From Reichenbachiella agarivorans (GTDB taxonomy: Bacteria; Bacteroidota; Bacteroidia; Cytophagales; Cyclobacteriaceae), in the NCBI RefSeq assembly GCF_025502585.1, contig NZ_CP106679.1:1-64000 (forward strand): DNA of 64,000 nucleotides, given 5' to 3'. The translations under genes and the position numbers were made by a program. Position 1 is the first letter of the stretch. Each line of letters begins with the position of its first letter. Below, piece after piece: positions 16,663 to 26,509 of this stretch. The notes under the pieces were generated by a model that saw only the letters and a list, made by a program, of their open reading frames with translations, did not search any database and had not been told where the DNA came from.

Positions 16663-17688
16663 TCAACCCACTAGACCGCAGAGTTGATACAACACACGAG
16701 CTCCTACGTTGGCATTCCACTGCTGATCGTAAGGTTGAGGAGCTACTTCGCACAAATCAAAACCAATGATTTGCCGGCCAGATGCCTTGACCTGCTGCAA
16801 TAGGTACACCGCCTCCGAGTAATCCAATCCTCCAGGTACTGGAGCACCTGTCCCAGGACAAAGCAAGGGATTCAGCCCTCCAATATCAAAACTGACGTAC
16901 ACCTTAGGTGGGAGTTTAGCAATGATCTGTTCACATACAGTCTTCCAATGTACTCCTTCAAACTTGCGCTGCTTGATGACCTGATCATAAAATACGGTTA
17001 TTCTATTCTCGTTTTGATGTACATAGCCGAGCTCTTCCTCACAAAAGTCACGAATTCCGACTTGCACCAATTGGGTAACCTCCTTTAGCTTCATTACATT
17101 AAACATCACGGAAGCATGGGAGTGCTGAAACCCTTCGTAAGCCTCCCGCAAATCCATGTGAGCATCTATTTGCAACACACCAAAATCCTGATGAGTCTCT
17201 GCCAATGCTTCTACAAAACCCAATGCACAACTATGATCCCCACCCAACACGCCTACATATTTTCCTTCTTGAATCAATGCCAAGGTTTCCTGTTTGATTC
17301 GTTGCCTGAGTGAATCAGTCGATTTATTGACCTTTTCCAACAGCTCTACACTATTATTATAGGTCTGTCCTGTAGTCAACGACGCGATGTATGGTTCTAT
17401 CTGGGTACGGAGGATGTCACTCTTGGATTTTATTTTCCCGTCCATGGGACTCATCCATATCCCACGCTTCCACGGTGAATCTCTGTGAGGCAAATCCAAT
17501 CCCAACTGTACCGAAGCATCCAAAATAGCCCTCGGGCCAAACGCCGTACCACTATTGTATGAAACCGTAGCTTCCCATGGTACAGGATAGACGACTACTT
17601 CTGCCTCTTCTTTGCCATGAGGCAAACCAAATATAGTTCCCTTCAGTCCTGGAGCACTGGGATTGTAATTCTTTATATTCTCTGGCAT
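16663..17688 (-). CDS. Arginase/agmatinase-family protein with an altered metal site
   Basis: 341 aa ureohydrolase fold. Metal-binding motifs are present at GGDHS (149-153) and DAHMD (175-179). The third motif, normally SFDxDxxDP, reads SFDIGGLNP (266-274), so the expected Asp at 270 is Gly and the Asp at 273 is Asn. The downstream GTGAPVPGG and DLCEVAP are normal. Family members hydrolyse agmatine, formimidoylglutamate or guanidino compounds with two Mn ions. Losing a bridging or ligand Asp predicts reduced or different activity. It directly abuts sixA (stop and start adjacent), so the two form an operon. Confidence 0.85.
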   Translation of the reverse strand: MPENIKNYNPSAPGLKGTIFGLPHGKEEAEVVVYPVPWEATVSYNSGTAFGPRAILDASVQLGLDLPHRDSPWKRGIWMSPMDGKIKSKSDILRTQIEPYIASLTTGQTYNNSVELLEKVNKSTDSLRQRIKQETLALIQEGKYVGVLGGDHSCALGFVEALAETHQDFGVLQIDAHMDLREAYEGFQHSHASVMFNVMKLKEVTQLVQVGIRDFCEEELGYVHQNENRITVFYDQVIKQRKFEGVHWKTVCEQIIAKLPPKVYVSFDIGGLNPLLCPGTGAPVPGGLDYSEAVYLLQQVKASGRQIIGFDLCEVAPQPYDQQWNANVGARVLYQLCGLVG

Positions 17689-18192
17689 TTATTCTATTTC
17701 CTTTGGAGAAGTGTATGCGACAAATTCGACGACATTTTGAGAGAAAGCCGACCACTCACCCTCATAGCGCAAGTGAATGATGCCTGCTGGTGACACATTG
17801 CCAATGATGTCTCCCGTCAAGTACTCCGCCAAAAAACTAATCGCAGGATTATGAGCTACGATAGCAACTGATTTCAAGGCTGGGTTGATCTCATTGACTA
17901 CTCTCAGGAGAATTCTGGTAGAAGCTTCATAGAGTTCTTCCATCTCCTGAATCTTGCTGGGATCAAAATCAATTTGCTCCACCATAAATCCCGCAGTTTG
18001 GCGTGTCCTCAAAGCGCTACTGACCAGGATAGCCTCAGGCTTGTACTCGTTCATTTTCATGAACCTTCCTACTTTGGAAGCCACGATCTCACCCTCAGGG
18101 GTAAGTGAGCGATCGATATCCCGAATGTCAAAATTATTGGCGTCTGCTTCGGCATGTCTAATCAAAAAAAGTTCTTTACTCATCTGGGTCAT
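17689..18192 (-). CDS. sixA: SixA-type histidine phosphatase
   Basis: 167 aa histidine phosphatase superfamily member. The catalytic RHA motif is in LFLIRHAEADANN, with the second Arg in SSALRTRQTA and the catalytic His in VAIVAHNPAISFLAEYL. SixA removes phosphate from phosphohistidine on signalling or PTS proteins. Two starts are close together (18192 and 18183); MSKELF at 18183 is equally plausible. The gene ends exactly where the arginase-family gene begins. Confidence 0.88.
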   Translation of the reverse strand: MTQMSKELFLIRHAEADANNFDIRDIDRSLTPEGEIVASKVGRFMKMNEYKPEAILVSSALRTRQTAGFMVEQIDFDPSKIQEMEELYEASTRILLRVVNEINPALKSVAIVAHNPAISFLAEYLTGDIIGNVSPAGIIHLRYEGEWSAFSQNVVEFVAYTSPKEIE

Positions 18193-18303
18193 TATCTCTT
18201 GAGGTGGGTAATTTATTTAGAAATCTATTTTTTGTATTTGCTTAAATCATTTTTTTTTATGGAACTTTGACGCTTTCCTATTAACAAAACCATTCGTTTC
18301 GAA

Positions 18304-20619
18304 ATGAATCTAGTCATAGTTGAGTCACCTGCGAAAGCAAAAACAATAGAGGGGTATTTGGGCAAAGAATATAAGGTTAGTTCAAGCTATGGCCATGTTC
18401 GGGATCTACAAAAGGGCAACAATGCCATTGATATAGAGAATGGTTTCACTCCCACCTACGAAGTATCCAGTGACAAAAAGGAGGTCATTAGAGAACTCAA
18501 AAAACTAAGTAAAGAGGCCACCACTGTCTATCTAGCGAGTGATGATGACCGTGAAGGAGAAGCAATTTCATGGCATTTGAAAGAAACTTTAAAATTAAAA
18601 GATGAAAACACCAAACGGATTGTTTTCAGAGAAATCACCAAAAATGCCATCACTCAAGCCATCAACAATCCGAGAGGAATAGACATTGATCTGGTTAATG
18701 CGCAGCAAGCAAGAAGGGTTTTGGACAGACTTGTTGGTTTTGAGCTTTCGCCCATTCTGTGGAAAAAAATCAAAACAGGTCTCTCTGCCGGTAGGGTACA
18801 ATCTGTAGCTGTACGACTCGTCGTGGATAGAGAACGCGACATTGATAAGTTCAATGCAGAGTCGTCCTTTAGAGTCACGGCCTCCTTTCCCCTGGAGCAA
18901 GAAAAGACTCTCGTAGCAGAGCTGCCTACCAAGTTCAAGACAGAAGAAGAAGCGCACCAATTCGTCAAAGAATGTGTCGGCGCAAAATTCGCTATCGAAA
19001 ACTTGGAGAAAAAACCAGGCAAAAAATCTCCTGCACCGCCATTTACTACCTCTACTCTACAACAAGAAGCAAGTAGAAAATTGGGGTTTTCGGTATCCAG
19101 AACCATGAGTGTAGCACAAAAGCTATACGAAGCAGGTAAGATTTCATACATGAGAACTGACTCACTCAACTTGTCCGAGGAAGCCATGACTGCCGCCATC
19201 GCAGAAATCAAATCTAGCTATGGGGAGAGTTTTTCGACTCCAAGAAAATACAAGACAAAGAGCACTTCTGCACAAGAAGCTCACGAAGCAATCCGCCCAA
19301 CCAACTTTGGCTTGCACAGTGCAGGCGCTGATGACAGTGAACGAAGACTGTACGAGCTGATATGGAAGCGTGCCATAGCCTCGCAAATGTCTGATGCACA
19401 GATTGAAAAGACCGTCGCTACCATCAGTATCTCAACACGTCCAGAGAAACTCAGGGCATCAGGTGAGGTCATCAAATTCGAAGGATTCCTCAAGGTATAT
19501 GTAGAATCTGACGATGACGAAAGTGGTGAAATCGAGCAAAAAGAAATGCTACCTCCACTGACGGTAGGGCAAGATTTGGATCTAAAGGAATTGAAAGCCA
19601 AAGAAGGTTTTACCAGACACCCTGCTAGATATACAGAGGCTAGTTTGGTCAAGAAACTAGAAGAAATGGGTATCGGACGTCCATCGACCTACGCTCCGAC
19701 TATCTCTACTGTGCAAAAAAGAAACTATGTCGTCAAGGAAGAAAGAGAAGGGCATGAGAGGAATTACAGAGAAATCATCCTCAGCGATGGAAAAATAGAA
19801 TCTCTGACACAAACAGAAATCACTGGCGCAGAAAAAAACAAATTATTCCCTACCAACACGGCGATGATCGTCAACGACTTTCTGGTTGAGCACTTCCCTA
19901 ATGTCATCGATTATTCGTTCACCGCCAATGTAGAAAAGGAATTTGATGAAATCTCCAACGGAACCAAGACATGGAATGGCATGATCGCTTCCTTTTATGG
20001 TGATTTTCACAAACAAGTAGAAACTACCGAACAAATCGAAAGATCTGAAATAGGCACTACTCGTGAACTAGGTGTTGATCCAAAAACTGGACTTCCTATT
20101 TATGCCAGACTCGGTCGGTTTGGCGCAATGGTACAGATGGGTGACTTGAGTGAGGATGAAGAGGCAGAAAAACCAAAATACGCTAGTCTGAGAAAAGGAC
20201 AATTCCTAGAAAACATCACACTAGAGGATGCTTTGGAGCTATTCAAATTGCCAAGACAGGTCGGAGAGTTTGAAGACAAAGTGATGACAGCTGCCATTGG
20301 AAGATTTGGCCCGTATATCAGACACGATGGCAAATTTGTTTCTATCCCCAAGGATGTAGATCCTTTGCAGATCACCGCTGATGAAGCTATTGACTTGATC
20401 CTAGCCAAAAGAAAATCTGACGCAGAGAAGTTTATCAAAGCCTTTGATGAGAATCCAGAGGTTCAAGTTCTCAATGGAAGATGGGGGCCATATATCAAGT
20501 TTGGAAAGAAAAATGTCAAAATCCCCAAGGGCAAAGAACCAGAAAGCCTGACCTACGAAGACTGTGTAGAGTTGGAGAAAAAGACTCCTGAAAAGAAAGG
20601 CAGGAAAGCAAAAAAATAA
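18304..20619 (+). CDS. topA: DNA topoisomerase I
   Basis: 771 aa type IA topoisomerase. Toprim domain at the N-terminus (VIVESPAKAKTIEGYLG, and the acidic triad in SDDDREGEAI, 79-87). The catalytic tyrosine is Y282 in GKISYMRTDS. Two C-terminal repeats with the pattern GRFGPY / GRWGPYIKFG follow, and then a Lys-rich tail. No Cys4 zinc fingers are present, the usual state in this phylum as far as I know. It relaxes negative supercoils behind RNA polymerase. It is transcribed alone, with a strong terminator after it. Confidence 0.97.
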   Translation: MNLVIVESPAKAKTIEGYLGKEYKVSSSYGHVRDLQKGNNAIDIENGFTPTYEVSSDKKEVIRELKKLSKEATTVYLASDDDREGEAISWHLKETLKLKDENTKRIVFREITKNAITQAINNPRGIDIDLVNAQQARRVLDRLVGFELSPILWKKIKTGLSAGRVQSVAVRLVVDRERDIDKFNAESSFRVTASFPLEQEKTLVAELPTKFKTEEEAHQFVKECVGAKFAIENLEKKPGKKSPAPPFTTSTLQQEASRKLGFSVSRTMSVAQKLYEAGKISYMRTDSLNLSEEAMTAAIAEIKSSYGESFSTPRKYKTKSTSAQEAHEAIRPTNFGLHSAGADDSERRLYELIWKRAIASQMSDAQIEKTVATISISTRPEKLRASGEVIKFEGFLKVYVESDDDESGEIEQKEMLPPLTVGQDLDLKELKAKEGFTRHPARYTEASLVKKLEEMGIGRPSTYAPTISTVQKRNYVVKEEREGHERNYREIILSDGKIESLTQTEITGAEKNKLFPTNTAMIVNDFLVEHFPNVIDYSFTANVEKEFDEISNGTKTWNGMIASFYGDFHKQVETTEQIERSEIGTTRELGVDPKTGLPIYARLGRFGAMVQMGDLSEDEEAEKPKYASLRKGQFLENITLEDALELFKLPRQVGEFEDKVMTAAIGRFGPYIRHDGKFVSIPKDVDPLQITADEAIDLILAKRKSDAEKFIKAFDENPEVQVLNGRWGPYIKFGKKNVKIPKGKEPESLTYEDCVELEKKTPEKKGRKAKK

Positions 20620-20631
20620 GTACAATAAGCT

Positions 20632-20669
20632 AAAATCAAAAAAGGGATCAAGATCCCTTTTTTGATTTT
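20632..20669. terminator. Bidirectional terminator between topA and pelA
   Basis: Perfect stem AAAATCAAAAAAGGGATC / GATCCCTTTTTTGATTTT with a 2-nt loop and T-tracts in both directions. It serves the convergent topA (+) and pectate lyase (-) genes. Confidence 0.9.
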
Positions 20670-20682
20670 TCTATCTATCCCA

Positions 20683-21783
20683 CTAGTTCCATTTGGCACT
20701 CCACTCTGCGTATTCCTTCAACAATCTGACTGGAGAATCTACGTACCATCTATAGCCATTTCGTCGCTCATAACTGATATCTGACAGTGCCTCGCGTTTG
20801 ATTCCATCGCGATCACAAAAGAAGGGCTCTTCTGTCTCCAAATCATAAAAACGTGCCCAAAGAGGAGTTGCTGCAGGGTCTGCTATCGCTAGCAAATTCT
20901 TTCTCCCGTCTTCTTCTACAACTTTTTCTAACCTGACCCCTTCTATCTTGTGCGTTTCAAACCAATGTATTGCCGCATTTACAGCAGTGATCACTGCTTG
21001 GGAGGGATTATCTATCTCCATCAACAACCGCGTGATACCGACTGATTCTGAACCACTAAAGGACGGCAATTCATACTCACGTGCCTTGGCAGGTGCCAAG
21101 GTGACGTGATCATGCTGTGCACACCATACAGTAGCCTGACCGTTGATCACTATTTGTGTATTCAAAATACACATGACTCCTTGATCAAATGCTTCCTGAG
21201 CCTTGACTTTGGTGTCTTCATGGATTTGCAAGGGTTTGAATAATGAGTGCCCTGTGACGATATCATAAAGAAAGGCCATGACACTAACCATAGCATCATC
21301 GTTGTATGTGATGTAGGCCGAATAAGCAACACTTTTTCCTTCTCTGACAGGATAAAACTGAGGCCAGCCCCCATTGTCATATTGTGACTCAAATATGTAA
21401 TCCAGCCCTCTCATAAATGCTTGGTGATAACGTGCGTCCTCGAATTGAGCGTAGACTTTAGCGAGGAATTTCAGTTCGGTAATGGTGGCACCATTGTCAA
21501 AGGTCGCTCCTACTTTGGTCTTGTCATTTAGAACTTGTACCCTTTCGGATTTGGTAAGGACATGGTGATAAGATTGATTTTTGGGCCATCCTCCTATATC
21601 CCTCTGTCCCATCAACACATTTTCCGCAACAGCTTTGGCTTGCTCCGTGCCATACCATTCTGATGGCATCTTGGTGGCAACATCCTTCCAGCTCATGTTG
21701 AGAAAGTCCTCGCCTTGAGTTTGGGCAAAAATGGGCGTGACAGAAACAGTAACTAATACTAACAATGGGTAAATGAATTTCAT
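20683..21783 (-). CDS. pelA: Pectate lyase, polysaccharide lyase family 10
   Basis: 366 aa from ATG 21783. An upstream in-frame extension to 21828 is unlikely, because the signal peptide MKFIYPLLVLVTVSVTPIFAQ starts here. It is exported. PL10 features: RDIGGWPKN, ATFDNGATITEL, SQYDNGGWPQFYP, ITYNDDAMV and WCAQHD. The enzyme cleaves polygalacturonate by beta-elimination, giving unsaturated oligogalacturonides. It is the last gene of the pectin locus, 47 bp after the cupin gene, and ends at a bidirectional terminator. Confidence 0.92.
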   Translation of the reverse strand: MKFIYPLLVLVTVSVTPIFAQTQGEDFLNMSWKDVATKMPSEWYGTEQAKAVAENVLMGQRDIGGWPKNQSYHHVLTKSERVQVLNDKTKVGATFDNGATITELKFLAKVYAQFEDARYHQAFMRGLDYIFESQYDNGGWPQFYPVREGKSVAYSAYITYNDDAMVSVMAFLYDIVTGHSLFKPLQIHEDTKVKAQEAFDQGVMCILNTQIVINGQATVWCAQHDHVTLAPAKAREYELPSFSGSESVGITRLLMEIDNPSQAVITAVNAAIHWFETHKIEGVRLEKVVEEDGRKNLLAIADPAATPLWARFYDLETEEPFFCDRDGIKREALSDISYERRNGYRWYVDSPVRLLKEYAEWSAKWN

Positions 21784-21830
21784 GCTTTTAATATTAAATC
21801 TCAAAATCAACAAACAGTCTAGACACAAGA

Positions 21831-22235
21831 TTATTTCTGTTGATATTTTTTTATTACCAGATATTTGAGTTCTTGCTTACCTACGTTTTTCAATCCATGC
21901 TCCGACATAGACGGACAGTACAGACTTGTATGAGGGCCTACTATGATGGTTTTGCCATCTAGATAAAATGATGCCTTCCCTTCTAGGATATAAAACATTT
22001 CGTCCTCCTCATGGCGATGTGGTGGGTGGGTAGATTTATCTGGTTTCACAACACTCATCTTGAGCGTGCGGCCATCCAAAAACTCCTTGCCGATGAACCA
22101 ATACTGGTATCCACTGTCTTTGATTACTGCCTTGTCCAAGTCCAGTTCATTGACGCAATTGCCCAAGCTATATTCTTGCGCGTGGACGCTAAATCCCATC
22201 GCTATACCTAGTAAAATGTATGCTAGTCTTCTCAT
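21831..22235 (-). CDS. Exported cupin-domain protein of the pectin locus
   Basis: 134 aa from ATG 22235 (MRRLAYILLGIAMGFSVHAQ signal peptide), so periplasmic. Single cupin barrel: metal ligands in HPPHRHEEDEMFYILEG (HxH and Glu) and the second motif VGPHTSLYCPSMSEHGLKN with the C-terminal His. Small cupins of this kind (KdgF-like) speed conversion of unsaturated uronates in pectin breakdown. The location between DUF4861 and PL10 supports such a role, but the signal peptide puts it outside the cytoplasm, unlike KdgF. Function is inferred. Confidence 0.8.
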   Translation of the reverse strand: MRRLAYILLGIAMGFSVHAQEYSLGNCVNELDLDKAVIKDSGYQYWFIGKEFLDGRTLKMSVVKPDKSTHPPHRHEEDEMFYILEGKASFYLDGKTIIVGPHTSLYCPSMSEHGLKNVGKQELKYLVIKKYQQK

Positions 22236-22299
22236 TTGATTCCTTTTTACCAATCTCCATTCAGAAAACGGAGACTGCCCAACAACTGTAACCTATAGG

Positions 22300-23562
22300 T
22301 CACCATACCACCTTAGCTATCACAGGGTTATTCAAACGCTCGACCTTGCCATTGAGGTAGGTCTTGAATGCCTCCTTGGTCGTGATACCATTTTTTTCTT
22401 GTTCCCAGGCTCCTAGTAGGTAGTAGCTGAATTTTTCGGTAGTAGGTTTGAATACCACGACGTGATCTTTCTCCGCTTCTTTCACATAATCAACATCCTT
22501 GGCATTGAATACAATAGCCAATCCCAGGTTGTCCCCAGCCAAACTCTGCTGTCCATAGGTAGCTATGTAAGCCCAACCATTTGCCTCCACCAGTGACTCT
22601 AGTTTTTCCACATCTGGCTTTTTGACCAAACCCGTACAAAAACCTGACACCATCTGATCCAATTTTATTTGATGCTCTACCGCTCTGTCTTTGGTGTCTA
22701 TTTTAAGTGTAGATTCGAGGTACATCTTGTCTACAGAAGTAGCCCATCCATAATACCGAGTATCTATGATTGAAGAAATGTTTCCGTTCAGCGTGATGTG
22801 ACATAGCACCGAATCTGTTTGCTCGAAATGCTCAACCGTGCCTGCTACAAACTGCCCAATCGAACCGATACCGAGTGTCTTTCCTGCTTTCAACACGTCC
22901 ATGCCCCAAGGAGAATCTTCGTGGTAGGAATCAAATCCATCCTGACCTACCTGCTGCAATACCAGGGTATCTACTTTCTTTCCAAAAATATCCATTGCAT
23001 TTCTCCAGTCCAGATAAAACCGATAGCCTATCTGCTCATTTTCCCATCCTGGTCCCTCGTATCGGATATCGAAAGAGTGATCCGTATGCTCATCTGCTAC
23101 CCTCAAATGATCCACATTGACAAAACCAGTTCCTCCTTCGTATTTTCTACCATTCCATTGCCCCCCTTTCATCACAGATAGTTCAGCTTGTGTTTTTTTC
23201 TGTGATTGGTCAGTGATAGGAATCAAGTCTTTGAGCAAATCAAATGAAACCGATTCATTTGCACCCAATTTGATGGAGGCATACAGTTGATCCACCAAGC
23301 CATTGCCATCCAGGTCCACACACTCTATCTGTCCCTGACCTGATTGATAAAAACCTGTTTTGAGCACCTTACCTCTGACCTCAATGTCTTCTGGGACTGA
23401 TACGGTGACCACCTCTTCTCTGGCTGTCGCTAGTGGATTGCTCAACGCTAGCGTGATACTTCTATCTCTTGGTGCACCTTGTGATGCACAACCATATACC
23501 ACACAAGCCCCCACTACTGCCCATGTGATGTTCTTCAAAAATGTCTTTCTATCCTTTGTCAT
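22300..23562 (-). CDS. DUF4861 lipoprotein of the pectin locus
   Basis: 420 aa. The N-terminus (TKDRKTFLKNITWAVVGACVVYGCAS) ends in a lipobox (VYGC), so it is probably a lipoprotein. The body is a beta-rich DUF4861 domain, with DLDGNGLVDQL early and repeated aromatic blocks (YEGPGWENEQIGYRFYLDWRN) similar to sugar-binding beta-sandwich folds. The family occurs almost only in Bacteroidota uronic-acid loci, and its activity is not established. It sits in the enzyme part of the pectin operon. Confidence 0.82.
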   Translation of the reverse strand: MTKDRKTFLKNITWAVVGACVVYGCASQGAPRDRSITLALSNPLATAREEVVTVSVPEDIEVRGKVLKTGFYQSGQGQIECVDLDGNGLVDQLYASIKLGANESVSFDLLKDLIPITDQSQKKTQAELSVMKGGQWNGRKYEGGTGFVNVDHLRVADEHTDHSFDIRYEGPGWENEQIGYRFYLDWRNAMDIFGKKVDTLVLQQVGQDGFDSYHEDSPWGMDVLKAGKTLGIGSIGQFVAGTVEHFEQTDSVLCHITLNGNISSIIDTRYYGWATSVDKMYLESTLKIDTKDRAVEHQIKLDQMVSGFCTGLVKKPDVEKLESLVEANGWAYIATYGQQSLAGDNLGLAIVFNAKDVDYVKEAEKDHVVVFKPTTEKFSYYLLGAWEQEKNGITTKEAFKTYLNGKVERLNNPVIAKVVW

Positions 23563-23664
23563 CGCTGATGTTTCTAAATGATCTCTCTTGCTTGCACTGA
23601 TCTCCTAGTACGAAAGGTAAAACTAGCAGCAACGGACTACCGCTGATATTCAATAATTAACAAT

Positions 23665-24669
23665 TCACTTGCGCGAATCATCATTATCGTTCTCTGAGGG
23701 AAAAACCTGATTCAAAAAAACCAATACCGAATCAACCGTTCGTTCAAACCAAGGATCAAAAAGCCAAAAAGAGTGAGGGGAATTTTCTATCTGACATACC
23801 TCTGTATCAATGTCATAATGATTAAAAATCTTGATCACATCATCTTGTCCCGCATGAAAACGCGGAAAAGAACTATTGATAAACAACGTAGGAGGATCAC
23901 CTGCTCCAGCATGAGACAAGGCAGAGGCTTCCTCCCAAAGTGTCGGGACTTGCTCATAAGTCCCTCCTATCCACAATCCCGCCACTTTGCCCTCTTTTGA
24001 TTCGGGATGATGAAAAGCCAATATCCCATCAATATCTATGACTGCTTGCACTTTCGAACTAGCTGGTATATCCGTGTTGGCCAGCTCAAACTTGGCAAAT
24101 CCATCAGAGTACCCTACCAATGTAGCCAGTTGTCCACCAGCCGAGCTCCCCAATACCGCCACTCGCGAACTATCTATCCCCAGTTCATCGGCATGCCATT
24201 TGAGCCAACGGATAGCCAATTTGATGTCCTGCACCGCGGCGGGGTATTGTTCCTCTGGTGATAACCTGTACTCAACAGTAGCTGTCGCAAAAGATTCATG
24301 AGCCATCCGCATCGCCATCGGCTCCAGCATCGACCGATCACCAGAGACCCAACCTCCACCATGAATCAATACGATGAGGGGAAGTCTGCGCTCCTTCGAG
24401 ATCGCTTGAGCATACAGGTCTAAGTGTAATGCTCTGTCTCCAATATGGTGATAAACTACATCTCTTTGAATAGTGATGGAACTGTCCATTTTAGCTTTGA
24501 CTATCTCTATTTGTGGATATTCTTTTTGGTATTTGAGATAGGCACTGTGGGTGGTATAGGATGTATCTCTAGGAAAATCCTGCGCCAAGAGCGATTGACT
24601 CAACAACGAAAAAAGTCCCACTGTCCAAACAGTGAGACTAAACTTATTACTAAAATATAAAAACAACAC
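23665..24669 (-). CDS. Exported alpha/beta-hydrolase carbohydrate esterase
   Basis: 334 aa. The start is probably GTG 24669, because no ATG precedes the signal peptide (LTVWTVGLFSLLSQSLLAQ). BD-FAE/lipase-like fold: oxyanion motif VLIHGGGWVSGDRS, nucleophile elbow GSSAGGQLA, Asp in the HAGQDDVI region and His in ENSPHSFWLFD. Enzymes of this type in pectin loci remove acetyl or feruloyl groups. It lies 114 bp from the GH28 gene on the same strand, within the pectin operon. The exact ester is unknown. Confidence 0.82.
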   Translation of the reverse strand: MLFLYFSNKFSLTVWTVGLFSLLSQSLLAQDFPRDTSYTTHSAYLKYQKEYPQIEIVKAKMDSSITIQRDVVYHHIGDRALHLDLYAQAISKERRLPLIVLIHGGGWVSGDRSMLEPMAMRMAHESFATATVEYRLSPEEQYPAAVQDIKLAIRWLKWHADELGIDSSRVAVLGSSAGGQLATLVGYSDGFAKFELANTDIPASSKVQAVIDIDGILAFHHPESKEGKVAGLWIGGTYEQVPTLWEEASALSHAGAGDPPTLFINSSFPRFHAGQDDVIKIFNHYDIDTEVCQIENSPHSFWLFDPWFERTVDSVLVFLNQVFPSENDNDDSRK

Positions 24670-24783
24670 TACTACTGTTACTATTCAAACACTCCTAAAT
24701 TCAGAACTATTCCTATGCGTAGAAGTCCACGTCTATGCTTGTAGATCTTTACTATCCAAGTTCTCACTAGATCGTACTCCATT

Positions 24784-26490
24784 TCAATTCACATCAATCG
24801 TCTTCAAATCGACTTCATTGCCAATCAACACATCTTTGTCAGTCACCAAGGAGTTACTCAATACAAAATTTCTGGTTTCTTTGCCATATACCTGTATAGG
24901 AGAATCCTTTGATTCAGATTCTATCAACAGGCCATCTAGCGTCAAACCTGTCGTATTGAAAGCCGTAATGGCTGATCCCTTTTCTTGTTTGATCGATACA
25001 TTTTTGAATGAAATCGCATCTGCATCGATGAGTGTAATCCCACGTTCCGCCTCCAGCATGACATTCTCCAACTGAATATTTTTCAATTTCATCTCAGGCA
25101 ATCCCTGAAAATACGCCGCAATACCTGATCCAGTAGATCGTACATCTCTGATATAGATATTCTTGAATGATGGGGTTGTGACTGAGACTTCTACCTTGTC
25201 ACTAGCTACCATTTCTTTGCCAACACTGCCATCAGATGCTACTGGAGATTCTCCACCATAAAACAAATTGAATCGAATGGCTTCTGCACCTACATTGATC
25301 ATATCTATGTCCGATATGTAAATATCCTCGACAACCCCTCCGCGACCTCTGGTACTTTTGAATCTCAGACCACAATCTGTCCCTATGAAGGTACAGTGAG
25401 ATACCTGGACATTCTTGACGCCACCTGACATTTCACTGCCGATCACAAAACCACCGTGACCATGATAGACGATGTTGTCTCTGACGATCACATTTTCGGT
25501 AGGAATGCCTCTTTTCAACCCATCTTCATCTTTGCCAGATTTGAAGCAAATCGCATCATCTCCTACATCAAATGAATTGTTGTAAATCAAGACATTCTTG
25601 CATGACTCCAGATCCACACCATCTCCATTTTGTGAATACCAGGGATTGCGAATGGTCAAATTCCTCAAGATGACATTTTCGCACATGAGTGGGTGTAGAT
25701 TCCATGCGGGAGAATTTTGAAAAGTAGGGCCGTCCAACAGTACTTTGTCGCTGCTGATGATGCTGACCATGACAGGTCTTAAAAAATCCTTTACCTCCTC
25801 AAATTCAGCCAATGAATTCAAATCAGGCACATTGAAGTTACCCGCCGTATCGCCCTTTTTAGATTTTTCACTAGGATACCAAGTCTGTTCATCGTCACTC
25901 AACACACCCTTTCTGCGAACAAATTCTTTCCACTGAGCCTCAGTCAATTTGCTTTTCTTCACAGGTCGCCACGAATCTCCTGCGCCATCAAATACCCCTT
26001 GTCCAGTAATAGCCACATTGGTCAGGTTCTTGCCATGGATGGGCGACAAACAACGATAGGTTTCCAATCCCTCAAAACTGATCTCTACAATAGGATACAA
26101 ATCAAAGTCATCTGAAAATTGCACCAACGCCCCTCGCTCTGTATGCAAATTGACATTGCTCTGCAAGGTAATAGGACCCGTGAGCCAAATCCCAAAAGGA
26201 ATGGTGACTTGCCCTCCTCCATGCTCAGCAACTTGCGTGATTGCTTTGTTGATGGCTGCACTGTTTTCGGTGAGTCCATCACCCACAGCTCCAAAATCAA
26301 CTATGCTTACTTCATAATCAGCAAAAGTAGGAGCCTGCACTTTCGGCATATCAAACTCTAGCCCCTCGTACAGTACGGCTGTTTCGTCTACCACTGTGAC
26401 TGTTTGCACTGACTTTTGTTCACAAGATTGGCTCAAAAGCATCGTGAGGACCAATCCATATCCTAGCAGACTTTTCATATCTTTCTTCAT
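24784..26490 (-). CDS. Polygalacturonase-type glycoside hydrolase family 28 lipoprotein
   Basis: 568 aa from ATG 26490. Lipoprotein signal with LLSQSC. The right-handed beta-helix GH28 core has all signature motifs: NGDGVD (about 288-293), GDDAICFKSG (310 on), GHGG (344 on) and RFKSTRGRGG (376 on). The three catalytic Asp residues are present. It hydrolyses the galacturonate backbone of pectin. An insertion at about residues 180-240 (charged, with KKSKLTEAQWKE) lies between beta-helix coils. An upstream in-frame start would overlap the pectinesterase stop by 44 bp; the lipoprotein signal argues for the downstream start. Confidence 0.92.
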   Translation of the reverse strand: MKKDMKSLLGYGLVLTMLLSQSCEQKSVQTVTVVDETAVLYEGLEFDMPKVQAPTFADYEVSIVDFGAVGDGLTENSAAINKAITQVAEHGGGQVTIPFGIWLTGPITLQSNVNLHTERGALVQFSDDFDLYPIVEISFEGLETYRCLSPIHGKNLTNVAITGQGVFDGAGDSWRPVKKSKLTEAQWKEFVRRKGVLSDDEQTWYPSEKSKKGDTAGNFNVPDLNSLAEFEEVKDFLRPVMVSIISSDKVLLDGPTFQNSPAWNLHPLMCENVILRNLTIRNPWYSQNGDGVDLESCKNVLIYNNSFDVGDDAICFKSGKDEDGLKRGIPTENVIVRDNIVYHGHGGFVIGSEMSGGVKNVQVSHCTFIGTDCGLRFKSTRGRGGVVEDIYISDIDMINVGAEAIRFNLFYGGESPVASDGSVGKEMVASDKVEVSVTTPSFKNIYIRDVRSTGSGIAAYFQGLPEMKLKNIQLENVMLEAERGITLIDADAISFKNVSIKQEKGSAITAFNTTGLTLDGLLIESESKDSPIQVYGKETRNFVLSNSLVTDKDVLIGNEVDLKTIDVN

Positions 26491-26509
26491 CTTTCGTATC
26501 TTTTTGTAA

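Noticed and set aside
19281-19652. 123-codon frame antisense to topA
   Set aside because: Lies wholly within the conserved topA coding sequence; Ser/Leu-rich shadow composition.
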